Below are positions 9,316-16,727 of a DNA stretch of 64,000 nucleotides, piece by piece. The stretch covers positions 114,940 through 178,939 of the forward strand of contig JAHRFE010000024.1 of assembly GCA_019084245.1 (NCBI GenBank). Reading direction: 5' to 3'. Positions within the stretch are counted from its first letter, which is position 1. Every line of letters starts with the position of its first letter. The notes beneath the pieces were generated by a model that ran no database searches, had not been told where the DNA came from, and saw only the letters and a program-made list of their open reading frames with translations. A program made the position numbers and the translations under genes. Origin of the DNA: Hoeflea sp. Its GTDB lineage: Bacteria > Pseudomonadota > Alphaproteobacteria > Rhizobiales > Rhizobiaceae.

Positions 9316-10179
9316 ATGTCCGAGAAACACATTGACGACGTGTCCGGCGTCGAGACCACCGGTCATGAATGGGATGGCATCCGCGAGTTGAACAATCCTC
9401 TGCCGCGCTGGTGGCTGTGGACCTTCTACGCCACCATCATCTGGGCCGTCGGCTACATGTTCATGTACCCGGCGATCCCGCTGATCAACGGCGCCACCAA
9501 GGGCTATCTCGGCTATTCCAGCCGGGCCAACGTGGTGGCCGACCTGGCCGACGCCAAGGCGGCCCAGGGCGTGATGCTCGAGAAGATCGCCGCCACTCCG
9601 GTGGAGGAGATCGCGGGTGACCAGGAACTGCTGCAGTTTGCCATTGCCGGCGGGTCCTCCGCCTTCAAGGTCAACTGCGCCCAGTGCCATGGCTCGGGTG
9701 CGGCGGGCTCGGTGGGCTATCCCAACCTCAATGATGACGACTGGCTTTGGGGCGGAACGATCGACCAGATCTACCTCACCATCGCCCACGGCATCCGCTA
9801 CGACGGCGATGACGATACCCGCCTGTCCGAAATGCCCGCCTTTGGCGACATTCTCGAGCCCGCGCAGGTCAGCGAAGTCGTCTCCTATGTGGTGAGCCTC
9901 AGCAGCACCCCGTCAGACCCTGCGCTCGTTGACGCAGGCCAGGTGGTGTTTGAGGAAAACTGCGCGGTCTGCCACGGCGAGAATGCCGAAGGCATCCCCG
10001 AACTCGGCGCGCCGCGTCTGTCGGACGGCATCTGGCTCAGGGGATCGTCCGAAGCCCAGATCGCCTCGCAGATCCGCAACCCCAAGCACGGCGTCATGCC
10101 CGCCTGGCTGGACCGGCTGGGCGAACCGACGATCAAGCAACTGGCGGTCTACGTCCACACGCTTGGCGGCGGCCAGTAA
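9316..10179 (+). CDS. ccoP: cytochrome cbb3 oxidase subunit III (dihaem)
   Basis: A 287-residue membrane-bound dihaem cytochrome c, the electron entry subunit of the cbb3 oxidase. It has a cytoplasmic N-terminus with the FixP-type motif GHEWDGIRELNNPLPRWW, one or two hydrophobic helices (about residues 35-60), and two c-type haem sites, NCAQCHGSG and NCAVCHGEN, each followed by a likely Met ligand (SEMPAFGD and HGVMPAWL). It is last in ccoNOQP and followed by a clear terminator. Confidence 0.97.
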   Translation: MSEKHIDDVSGVETTGHEWDGIRELNNPLPRWWLWTFYATIIWAVGYMFMYPAIPLINGATKGYLGYSSRANVVADLADAKAAQGVMLEKIAATPVEEIAGDQELLQFAIAGGSSAFKVNCAQCHGSGAAGSVGYPNLNDDDWLWGGTIDQIYLTIAHGIRYDGDDDTRLSEMPAFGDILEPAQVSEVVSYVVSLSSTPSDPALVDAGQVVFEENCAVCHGENAEGIPELGAPRLSDGIWLRGSSEAQIASQIRNPKHGVMPAWLDRLGEPTIKQLAVYVHTLGGGQ

Positions 10180-10226
10180 GATTGGCTAGGTTCTGCGCCG
10201 CAGGGCCAGGCCGAATGCAACGAAAC

Positions 10227-10256
10227 CCCGTCGGACGTAGGTCCGGCGGGTTTTTT
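10227..10256 (+). terminator. intrinsic terminator after ccoP
   Basis: A 10-bp GC-rich stem (cccgtcggac pairing with gtccggcggg, one G-T pair) around a gtag loop, followed by six T residues. It lies 47 bp after the ccoP stop and closes the ccoNOQP transcript. The remaining bases up to 10492 hold no feature I can support. Confidence 0.85.
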
Positions 10257-11676
10257 ATTGGGAGCGGGTAGAGGTGCCAGGTGGAGGCGACAGCCCGCAG
10301 ATCGTGCTGGAACGATCGCGCCTGCAATTGTCTTTGCTCTACGGCATAAGACCACAAGGGACTTGTCAGCTTCCGAAAGCTGACGTTCGCGCTCCGCGCA
10401 GCACTTGAGCGCTCCCAGCTATTAACTGCCGTTCGTGCCTGCGCAGCAAGAACTGAAGGGCCTCTGCGTTCAGCGTCTCGGAGTCTGTACGTCTAGCGGT
10501 CTCTCTTTGACCAGCGCATGTAAAACATAAGGAAGGGGTCTGTGAGGTAAAGGAAGTCTTCTGACCACTCCAAGACCGGCTCTCCCTTTATCTCATCTTT
10601 AGCGATGCCTGACATGTGACCCAAGGCAGACGAGATTTCGTGCTTCTGGGGCATGTCACTCTCAATCAGGATCAGCCGCAGCGCTTCGCGAATTTCGGTG
10701 TAGTTGAGCTTTTCCTTTGGCCCAGTGTTAGCAATGGCTCGGAGCACCGACTGATAGATGTCAAGCGTGCCACTGCCATCAACCGTCTTACGCCCCATCC
10801 GCTGCGAGCGGGACTGCGGACCTTTGGAGAGCTTCTCGAAAGTGGGAAACCCTGCCTGTTCGGCTACCTTTTCGAAGATCTCCGCCTTCGCGGAATCGCT
10901 GGGGTTGAAGTGTTTAGTGACTGGCAGCGTCTTTGTGACTTCATAGTGTGAACACAGCCGTGCGCAGAAGCGCTGCATCAAGAGCGGGCTACCGTGAGCT
11001 TCCGAAGCAAACTGATTGCAACACTCGGAGGCGACTTCCATCTTGAGCTCGGGAAAGCCCTTGTCAGAGATCACCCGGAGCTCATCGACGTTCCAAGCCG
11101 GTATCTGAATGTTTGCGAAACGCCCTTCCATCTCGCGCTCGACGCCGATCGCATCGAACGCGCGGTGCGGAACGGCGATAAGGATCGCAACGAGACCCTC
11201 AAAAACCTCAGATTTCAGCGCGCGCACTATTTCGCGCTGAACGTCGGAGGGCATGTAGTGGAAATCATCAACGACCAGCGCTACATCGTTTTCGCGCATA
11301 AAGCCAAGGATCGAGCGCTTGTTCTTATTGTTAAAACTCTGTGTGGCGCCGTCACTGGCCTTCGCCTGTGCCGCCAAGAGATACTTAAAGCCTACTGTGG
11401 TCTCATCGTTGGCCGCTACGCTTTCGACCTCCGGCAAGTCTAAGTCTTGAAGGAGAAGGGTCCAGAACTCTTCGCTGCTCTCCACTTGCCCGCCGTTGAC
11501 GAGAGCACTTCCGTCTCTTCCCAGCACATGGCGTGTCAGGACAGTTTTCCCCGATTTGGTCGGCCCCGTCACGCAGATGACTTTGTAGCCCTCCGAGATT
11601 TCTTGTTTTAGTATCCACGCATTGGAGCAAACCCCCCGTCTTCAGACGGGTTCGCTTCAGCATGAACGCAAGAAGA

Positions 11677-11748
11677 ATGATCATCCTCTCCAGAAAAATG
11701 AACCGCCCGGATGGGCTTCAGGTTCATTTTTCTGGAGAGGATGATCAT
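11677..11748 (+). promoter_or_regulatory. 28-bp perfect inverted repeat in the transposase leader
   Basis: Arms 11677-11704 and 11721-11748 are perfectly complementary over 28 bp around a 16-nt loop that contains a mini-hairpin (gccc/gggc). The right arm contains the ribosome site ggagagg and the first ATG, so the folded mRNA would hide translation initiation. IS200 is known to hold its transposase silent with such a leader hairpin. Confidence 0.8.
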
Positions 11749-12163
11749 GCACTATGATACTGGCAAGCATTGCATTTTCTATCACCGTTATCACGTCGTC
11801 TGGTCAACAAAATACCGCTTCAAGGTTCTTCGAGGCGATGTACAAACACGTATCCGTGAAATCATCCGCCGTGTTTGTCGTGAAAATGGTGTCGACATAA
11901 TCAGCGGCGTTGTGTCTGCCGACCACGTCCATATGTTTGTCTCAATTCCGCCCAAGCTCTCCATCAGCGACTTCATGCGCAAGGTCAAAGGCCGCTCTTC
12001 ATTTCTGATACAGCGAGAGTTCCCGGTGCTGAAGAAACGCTATTGGGGCCAACGGTTTTGGGGCAGGGGGTACTTTTCGACAACAAACGGGGCCATCACC
12101 GAAGACGTCGTACTTCAGTACCTGGAAAAACACACCGCCGATCCTACCGGCGCAAGCCGGTAG
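11747..12163 (+). CDS. tnpA: IS200-family TnpA transposase
   Basis: A 138-residue Y1 HUH single-strand transposase. The HUH metal motif is HVHMFVSIPP (about residue 63). The C-terminal helix TEDVVLQYLEKH holds the candidate nucleophilic tyrosine. The N-terminus MHYDTGKHCIFYHRYHVVWS is typical. I chose the ATG at 11747; an in-frame ATG at 11741 is possible. The coding region appears intact. Translation is probably throttled by the leader hairpin. The stop codon is embedded in the right-end hairpin. Confidence 0.92.
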   Translation: MHYDTGKHCIFYHRYHVVWSTKYRFKVLRGDVQTRIREIIRRVCRENGVDIISGVVSADHVHMFVSIPPKLSISDFMRKVKGRSSFLIQREFPVLKKRYWGQRFWGRGYFSTTNGAITEDVVLQYLEKHTADPTGASR

Positions 12164-12477
12164 TCGTTCAGTTTTTCTTCGAGGCTCAGAGCCGCTCGAT
12201 CAACATAGGTGATGGACGGCATACCACCCGCAACAAATACTTTGTTCGCTTGAACCATGAACGACACCTTCCGCTTCGAACCTATAATTCTAATACTTGC
12301 TTGAGGGAGCGCGGAGTTCCAGCCGGGATGCACCTACTGGATACATAGGGTACCGTCGCAGTCGCTGGAGTTCAATGAACAAAGCGCACCGCGCACCGTC
12401 TGATTTCCGCGCATCGCTGCTGTTCATGCTGACTGCGGCGAACGGCAGCTTCCCGCCCATAGTTACCCAGACACCTT

Positions 12478-13296
12478 CTATTCCACCCCGAAGGTCAGCG
12501 ATGCCCAATAGCTCTCCCAATCCGCATTGCGGTCGGCGGGCGCTTCGATCATGTGCACGGCGGAGGCCAGGTAGGCACCGTTGCCGGGCAGGGTGAAGCT
12601 GACCTTGCCCTCCTCATCCGTCCGGGTGACGATCCGGGTGGCGTCGTCGCCGTCCTCGCCGCGCCGGAACAGGGCCACTTGCGTGTCCTTGAGCGGTGCG
12701 CCCTCCCACAGCAGCGTGAAACTCATGTTCGCGCCGGGCGAAAGCGCTTGCGGGGTCCTGCCGGCGACAAGTTCGAGCCGCATCCCCGTGGCGCGGTCCC
12801 GATCGCCCGATGCATCGCCAACCGTCACAAGCGCCTTGGCGCAGCGCGTGTAGAGTTCGCGGATCTCGTCGCGCGGCAGCCCGCGCGCGTCATGGCGGGC
12901 GGGGATCGTCGCCAGGCCCTCGTAGTCGAGATACTCGGTGAATTTTTCCCAGTCCTGAAACCGGATCCTTTCGGCCACCGAGACATAAGTGATGAGGGTG
13001 AGCCCCTCCGCGCGCGGCGAAAGCTCCAGCGCAGGCAGGTCTCCGGTGGCGCCGTCCACATTGCTCGCGCCCTCGCGGTCATGACGCTGGAAGGCGGCAA
13101 AGCGGGAGGGAATGTAGGGAAACGCGTCGCCCTTGAAGTCCTGGCCGATGCGGATGTCGGCGCTGATCTCCTTTTCCATGGCAACCGTGAAATCCTGCGG
13201 GTCGATCCAGAATTCGTGCCCTGATACTGGACTTACAGTCATGCCAAGTCCAAGTATCGTGAAACCCATTAGGCGGCTTGCCGGTCGTGACATCAT
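12478..13296 (-). CDS. DUF4198 periplasmic protein
   Basis: A 272-residue secreted protein. The N-terminus has a signal peptide (hydrophobic stretch GFTILGLGMTVSPVSG) followed by HEFWIDPQDF, typical of DUF4198 proteins. A beta-rich body follows, with a predicted Ig-like region TDEEGKVSFTLPGNGAYL near the C-terminus. Family members often sit next to nickel/cobalt uptake genes and are thought to bind metals or aid transport. Here it is divergent from a HupE/UreJ-like gene with only 23 bp between the starts, which fits a shared metal-related role. The substrate is not shown. Confidence 0.75.
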   Translation of the reverse strand: MMSRPASRLMGFTILGLGMTVSPVSGHEFWIDPQDFTVAMEKEISADIRIGQDFKGDAFPYIPSRFAAFQRHDREGASNVDGATGDLPALELSPRAEGLTLITYVSVAERIRFQDWEKFTEYLDYEGLATIPARHDARGLPRDEIRELYTRCAKALVTVGDASGDRDRATGMRLELVAGRTPQALSPGANMSFTLLWEGAPLKDTQVALFRRGEDGDDATRIVTRTDEEGKVSFTLPGNGAYLASAVHMIEAPADRNADWESYWASLTFGVE

Positions 13297-13319
13297 GTTT
13301 CTCCCATGAGGCTTTCAGG

Positions 13320-14477
13320 ATGCATCTGTTCTCCCGCCCGATAAATCAAGTGCTTGCATGCGTGATTATGGCGCTTCTCCTCGTTGCGACCAGCGCGGCC
13401 AGCATCCGCGCCCATGAAATCCGACCGGCGATCGTCGATCTGACGTTTCCCGGGGACGGCACGGTCCGGCTCGACATGTCGCTGATCCTGGAAGCCGCGC
13501 TCTCAGAAATCGGCGTCGAACATGCCGACACCGACGACAGTCCCAACGCGCAGCGCTATGACGAATTGCGGCTTCTGGACGAGGCCGGGCTGGCGGCCGA
13601 GTTTGACCGGTTCGAGGTCCGGTTTCTCGAAGGCGTGCGGCTGGTGGCGGGGCAGGAAAGCATCCCGCTTGCGGTCGTTGAGGCCGGGTTCGAGCCGGTC
13701 GGCGATACGGATTTCGCCCGGCTGAGCCGAATCACGCTCGTCGGACCGCTGCCGCCAGGCGCGACCGAAGTCTCCTATTCCTTCGATCCCGCCTTCGGGC
13801 CAAGCGTCGTCCGGGTGCCGGATACAGAGGGCGCCTACAGCTATTCGGTCTATCTCGATGATGGCAGTCCGAGCGCGCCCATCCCGGTGGAGGGTGGGCT
13901 CACGCTGAGCGCAGGGCAGGTGTTTATCGACTATATCGGCATCGGCTTCACCCACATCGTGCCCAAGGGGCTCGATCACATCCTGTTCGTGGTCGGGCTG
14001 TTCCTGCTGTCGCCGCGACTCAAGCCGCTGCTGATCCAGATCACCGCCTTTACCGTCGCCCATTCGGTGACGCTGGCCCTCGCCATGCTCGGGGTGATTT
14101 CCCTGCCCGCCAGCATTGTCGAACCGATGATCGCCTTGTCGATCGTCTATATCGCCATCGAGAACCTGGCGACCAACCGCTTGAGTCCGTGGCGGCCCTT
14201 CGTGGTGTTCGGCTTCGGGCTGCTGCATGGGCTCGGCTTTGCCGGGGTCCTGACCGAGTTCGGGCTGACGCCCACGCATTTTGTGAGCGGCCTGATCGGC
14301 TTCAATGTCGGGGTCGAGGCCGGGCAACTGGCGGTGGTGGCCGCCTGCTATGCGCTGTTTGGCGCCTGGTTTTCCGACAAAAGCTGGTATCGTGCGCGCA
14401 TCACCATGCCGATGTCGCTGGCCATCGGCTGCTTGGCTCTATGGTGGGTTGTGGAGCGCACCGGCTTGGCAGCCTGA
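13320..14477 (+). CDS. HupE/UreJ-like membrane protein
   Basis: A 385-residue protein with a signal or anchor segment (VLACVIMALLLVATSAAS), a periplasmic beta domain starting HEIRPAIVDLTF (about residues 32-200), and a C-terminal six-helix membrane domain. That domain carries the HupE/UreJ_2 motifs THIVPKGLDHILFVVGLF, FTVAHSVTLALAM and GLLHGLGFAGV, whose histidines likely handle Ni2+ or another metal. The start at 13320 was chosen because it gives a clean export signal. It is divergent from the DUF4198 gene. Its place between the two cbb3 gene clusters may be coincidental. Confidence 0.78.
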   Translation: MHLFSRPINQVLACVIMALLLVATSAASIRAHEIRPAIVDLTFPGDGTVRLDMSLILEAALSEIGVEHADTDDSPNAQRYDELRLLDEAGLAAEFDRFEVRFLEGVRLVAGQESIPLAVVEAGFEPVGDTDFARLSRITLVGPLPPGATEVSYSFDPAFGPSVVRVPDTEGAYSYSVYLDDGSPSAPIPVEGGLTLSAGQVFIDYIGIGFTHIVPKGLDHILFVVGLFLLSPRLKPLLIQITAFTVAHSVTLALAMLGVISLPASIVEPMIALSIVYIAIENLATNRLSPWRPFVVFGFGLLHGLGFAGVLTEFGLTPTHFVSGLIGFNVGVEAGQLAVVAACYALFGAWFSDKSWYRARITMPMSLAIGCLALWWVVERTGLAA

Positions 14478-14567
14478 CGCGCGACGATTCGCCTGGAAGC
14501 TGTCAGCGGGAATTCCCGGGCAAGCGACCGCGACTTAATGCTGCACCGGCGATGTGGCTTTGGCCGC

Positions 14568-14581
14568 TTGATCTTGATCAA
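14568..14581. promoter_or_regulatory. perfect FNR/FixK box in front of ccoG
   Basis: TTGAT-cttg-ATCAA, a perfect 10/10 match to the FNR/FixK consensus, 53 bp upstream of the ccoG start at 14635. A class II site centred at -41.5 would place the transcription start near 14616. fixGHIS control by FixK/FNR is established in rhizobia. Confidence 0.9.
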
Positions 14582-14634
14582 GGCGTGTGCACGGTGGCGG
14601 GAGCATGGTGCGCTCCAAACCAATGGTGCCCGAT

Positions 14635-16218
14635 ATGAATTCACACACGCCTTCCGAAGTTTCAGACGAGATTGAGCAGATTGAACGGCTTGACGCAGAG
14701 GCGGTCAATGCCGCCTGGCAACGCAAGCCGCTTTATGAGGCGCGCAAGAAGATCTTCCCGAAGCGGGCGGAAGGGACCTACCGGCGGTTCAAGTGGCTGG
14801 TCATGCTGGTGACGCTCGGCATTTACTACATCACGCCCTGGCTGCGCTGGGACCGCGGAGAATTTGCGCCCGATCAGGCGGTGCTGCTCGACGTCGCCAA
14901 CCGGCGGTTCTATTTCTTCTTCATCGACATCTGGCCGCAGGAGTTCTTCTTCGTCGCGGGCCTTCTGGTGATGGCGGGGTTCGGATTGTTCCTGATCACC
15001 TCGGCGGTGGGCCGGGCGTGGTGCGGCTACACCTGTCCGCAGACGGTCTGGGTCGATCTGTTCCTGGTGGTCGAGCGCGCGATCGAGGGCGACCGCAACC
15101 AGCGCATGAAGCTCGAGGACGCGCCCTGGAGCGCCTCGAAACTCGCCAAGCGGGTGTCCAAGCACGCGATCTGGATCCTGATCGGTGTCGCCACCGGCGG
15201 CGCCTGGATCTTCTATTTCGCCGATGCGCCGACGCTGCTGATGAATTTCATCTACGGCGACGCGCCGCCGGTGGCCTATATCACGGTGGCGATCCTGACG
15301 GCCACGACCTACGTGTTCGGCGGGCTGATGCGCGAGCAGGTGTGCATCTACATGTGCCCCTGGCCGCGCATCCAGGCAGCGATGCTCGACGAGAATTCGC
15401 TGGTCGTCACCTACAATGACTGGCGCGGCGAGCCGCGCGGCCGCCATGTCAAGAAGGCTGCGACCCAGGGGCTGATCCAGGGGGATTGCGTCGATTGCAA
15501 CGCCTGCGTCGCCGTCTGCCCGATGGGCATCGACATTCGCGACGGCCAGCAGCTCGAATGCATCACCTGCGCGCTCTGCATCGATGCCTGCGACGCCATC
15601 ATGGACAAGCTCGACCGCCCGCGCGGGCTGATCTCCTATGCGACATTGTCCGATTATGCCGACAACATGGCGCTCGCCACCGATCCGGCGACCGGCACGC
15701 TCGACCCGCGGCGGGTGCGCACGCCCGACCACGGCTTTGTCGACAAGATCAAGCATTTCAACTGGCGCATCGTCTTCCGCCCGCGCTCGCTGCTCTACAT
15801 GGGCGTGTGGACGGCGGTGGGCATCGGCCTCGTGTTCGGGCTGTTGTCGCGCGACCGGCTCGAGGTCAATGTGCTGCATGACCGCAACCCGCAATTCGTG
15901 CTCGAATCCAACGGCGACATCCGCAACGGCTATTCCGTCAAGATCCTCAACATGATCGCCGAACCGCGGGTGATCCGCCTGTCGATCGAGGGGCTTCCGG
16001 GCGCGACGATGCGGATCGCGGGCATCGACGAGCCGGGCGCCGTGTCGTTCGAGATCCCGGTCGAACCCGACCGGCTGCGCGAACTCAGGGTCAATATCCA
16101 TCAGCCGAAAGATCTCGTCACGCCCAGGACCGCAACCTTCGAAATCATCGTCGAAGACACGGCCGGTTCGGAACGGGACAGCTACACCGCCAACTTCCAT
16201 GCCCCGGAGAAAATGTGA
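14635..16218 (+). CDS. ccoG: cbb3 oxidase accessory ferredoxin-like protein CcoG (FixG)
   Basis: A 527-residue membrane protein with two [4Fe-4S]-type motifs in CVDCNACVAVCPMGIDI and ECITCALCIDACD. It has about five transmembrane segments (around residues 45-65, 90-115, 165-190, 200-225 and 380-400) and a C-terminal Ig-like periplasmic domain. Cysteines also occur in WCGYTCPQTVW and CIYMCPWPR. CcoG has been reported to reduce Cu(II) for CuB insertion. The start at 14635 gives MNSHTPSEVSDEIEQ; longer in-frame starts would overlap the FNR/FixK promoter. Its stop overlaps the start of ccoH. Confidence 0.95.
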   Translation: MNSHTPSEVSDEIEQIERLDAEAVNAAWQRKPLYEARKKIFPKRAEGTYRRFKWLVMLVTLGIYYITPWLRWDRGEFAPDQAVLLDVANRRFYFFFIDIWPQEFFFVAGLLVMAGFGLFLITSAVGRAWCGYTCPQTVWVDLFLVVERAIEGDRNQRMKLEDAPWSASKLAKRVSKHAIWILIGVATGGAWIFYFADAPTLLMNFIYGDAPPVAYITVAILTATTYVFGGLMREQVCIYMCPWPRIQAAMLDENSLVVTYNDWRGEPRGRHVKKAATQGLIQGDCVDCNACVAVCPMGIDIRDGQQLECITCALCIDACDAIMDKLDRPRGLISYATLSDYADNMALATDPATGTLDPRRVRTPDHGFVDKIKHFNWRIVFRPRSLLYMGVWTAVGIGLVFGLLSRDRLEVNVLHDRNPQFVLESNGDIRNGYSVKILNMIAEPRVIRLSIEGLPGATMRIAGIDEPGAVSFEIPVEPDRLRELRVNIHQPKDLVTPRTATFEIIVEDTAGSERDSYTANFHAPEKM

Positions 16219-16727
16219 TGCAGATGATCCGTTCCATATTCAATCCCAAGGAATTCACCGGCAAGCACATGCTGTTTGCGATGCTGGCCTTCTTCGGGGT
16301 GATCATCACGGTCAATCTGGTGATGGCGCGCTTCGCGGTCACCACCTGGAGCGGGCTTGTCGTGCCCAACACCTATGTGGCGAGCCAGCAATTCAACGAC
16401 AAGGCGGCGGAATCGCGGGCCATCGAAGCGCTCGGCTATCAGGTCAAGCTCACGCCGAACGCCGAAGGCCTGGAGATCGACTTCATCGATTCCGCCGGTC
16501 AACCGGCGCTCGCCGACAGCATGATTGCCGAGCTGCGCCGCCCGGTCGCCGAGCATCAGGACCGCGACATCGTGCTGGTGCGCGACAGTGACGGGATCTA
16601 CCGCGGCAAGGGCCAGGTGCTCGAAGGCGAGTGGATCGCCACCGTGACTGCCATCAAGGACGGCGAGACGCTCTACAAGCGCGGCTGGCGGTTCCACGTC
16701 AACGCGGACGGGAGCATGACGCAGTGA
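16215..16727 (+). CDS. ccoH: FixH/CcoH family accessory protein
   Basis: A 170-residue protein with one N-terminal transmembrane segment (about residues 15-38, FAMLAFFGVIITVNLVMARF) and a periplasmic domain. Family members assist cbb3 assembly and stay bound to the complex. The start ATG at 16215 overlaps the ccoG stop, and the ccoH stop overlaps the GTG start of ccoI, so the three are probably translationally coupled. Confidence 0.93.
   Translation: MMQMIRSIFNPKEFTGKHMLFAMLAFFGVIITVNLVMARFAVTTWSGLVVPNTYVASQQFNDKAAESRAIEALGYQVKLTPNAEGLEIDFIDSAGQPALADSMIAELRRPVAEHQDRDIVLVRDSDGIYRGKGQVLEGEWIATVTAIKDGETLYKRGWRFHVNADGSMTQ

Larger units (their letters stand above)
11632..12164 (+). mobile_element. 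IS200/IS605-family element, single-gene (IS200-like)
   Basis: About 530 bp containing one small HUH transposase and no tnpB. The left end has a subterminal hairpin at 11635-11650 (cccgtct/agacggg, 2-nt loop). The right end has an 8-bp hairpin at 12144-12163 (ctaccggc/gccggtag, gcaa loop) that includes the transposase stop codon. There are no terminal inverted repeats, as expected for this family. Exact ends are uncertain by several bases because the family does not duplicate its target. It interrupts the ATPase gene on the opposite strand. Confidence 0.85.
10493..12258 (-). pseudogene. P-loop ATPase gene split by an IS200-type element
   Basis: The 5' part runs from an ATG at 12258 to about 12165 and encodes MVQANKVFVAGGMPSITYVD and onward to EEKLNDY. 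The 3' part runs from about 11631 to 10493 and encodes AWILKQEISEGYKV followed by a Walker A GPTKSGKT, a Walker B ALVVDDFHYMP and a C-terminal winged-helix-like tail ending DPFLMFYMRWSKRDR. The IS lies exactly between these parts. Read together they give an AAA/STAND-type ATPase of roughly 400 residues. A ribosome-site-like ggaagg precedes the ATG at 12258. The function is unknown to me. Base composition is less GC-rich than the flanks. A shorter ATPase could still be made from an internal start, but the N-terminal segment is detached. Confidence 0.7.

Noticed and set aside
12290-12520. 76-codon minus-strand frame after the DUF4198 gene
   Set aside because: No ribosome site or motif, and it overlaps the 3' end of the DUF4198 gene.
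14662-16200. 512-codon minus-strand open frame opposite ccoG
   Set aside because: Exact antisense of a well-identified gene. It is rich in D, R, H and A, as expected for shadows of GC-rich genes. The same holds for 6718-8346, 8419-9789 and 36280-38589.
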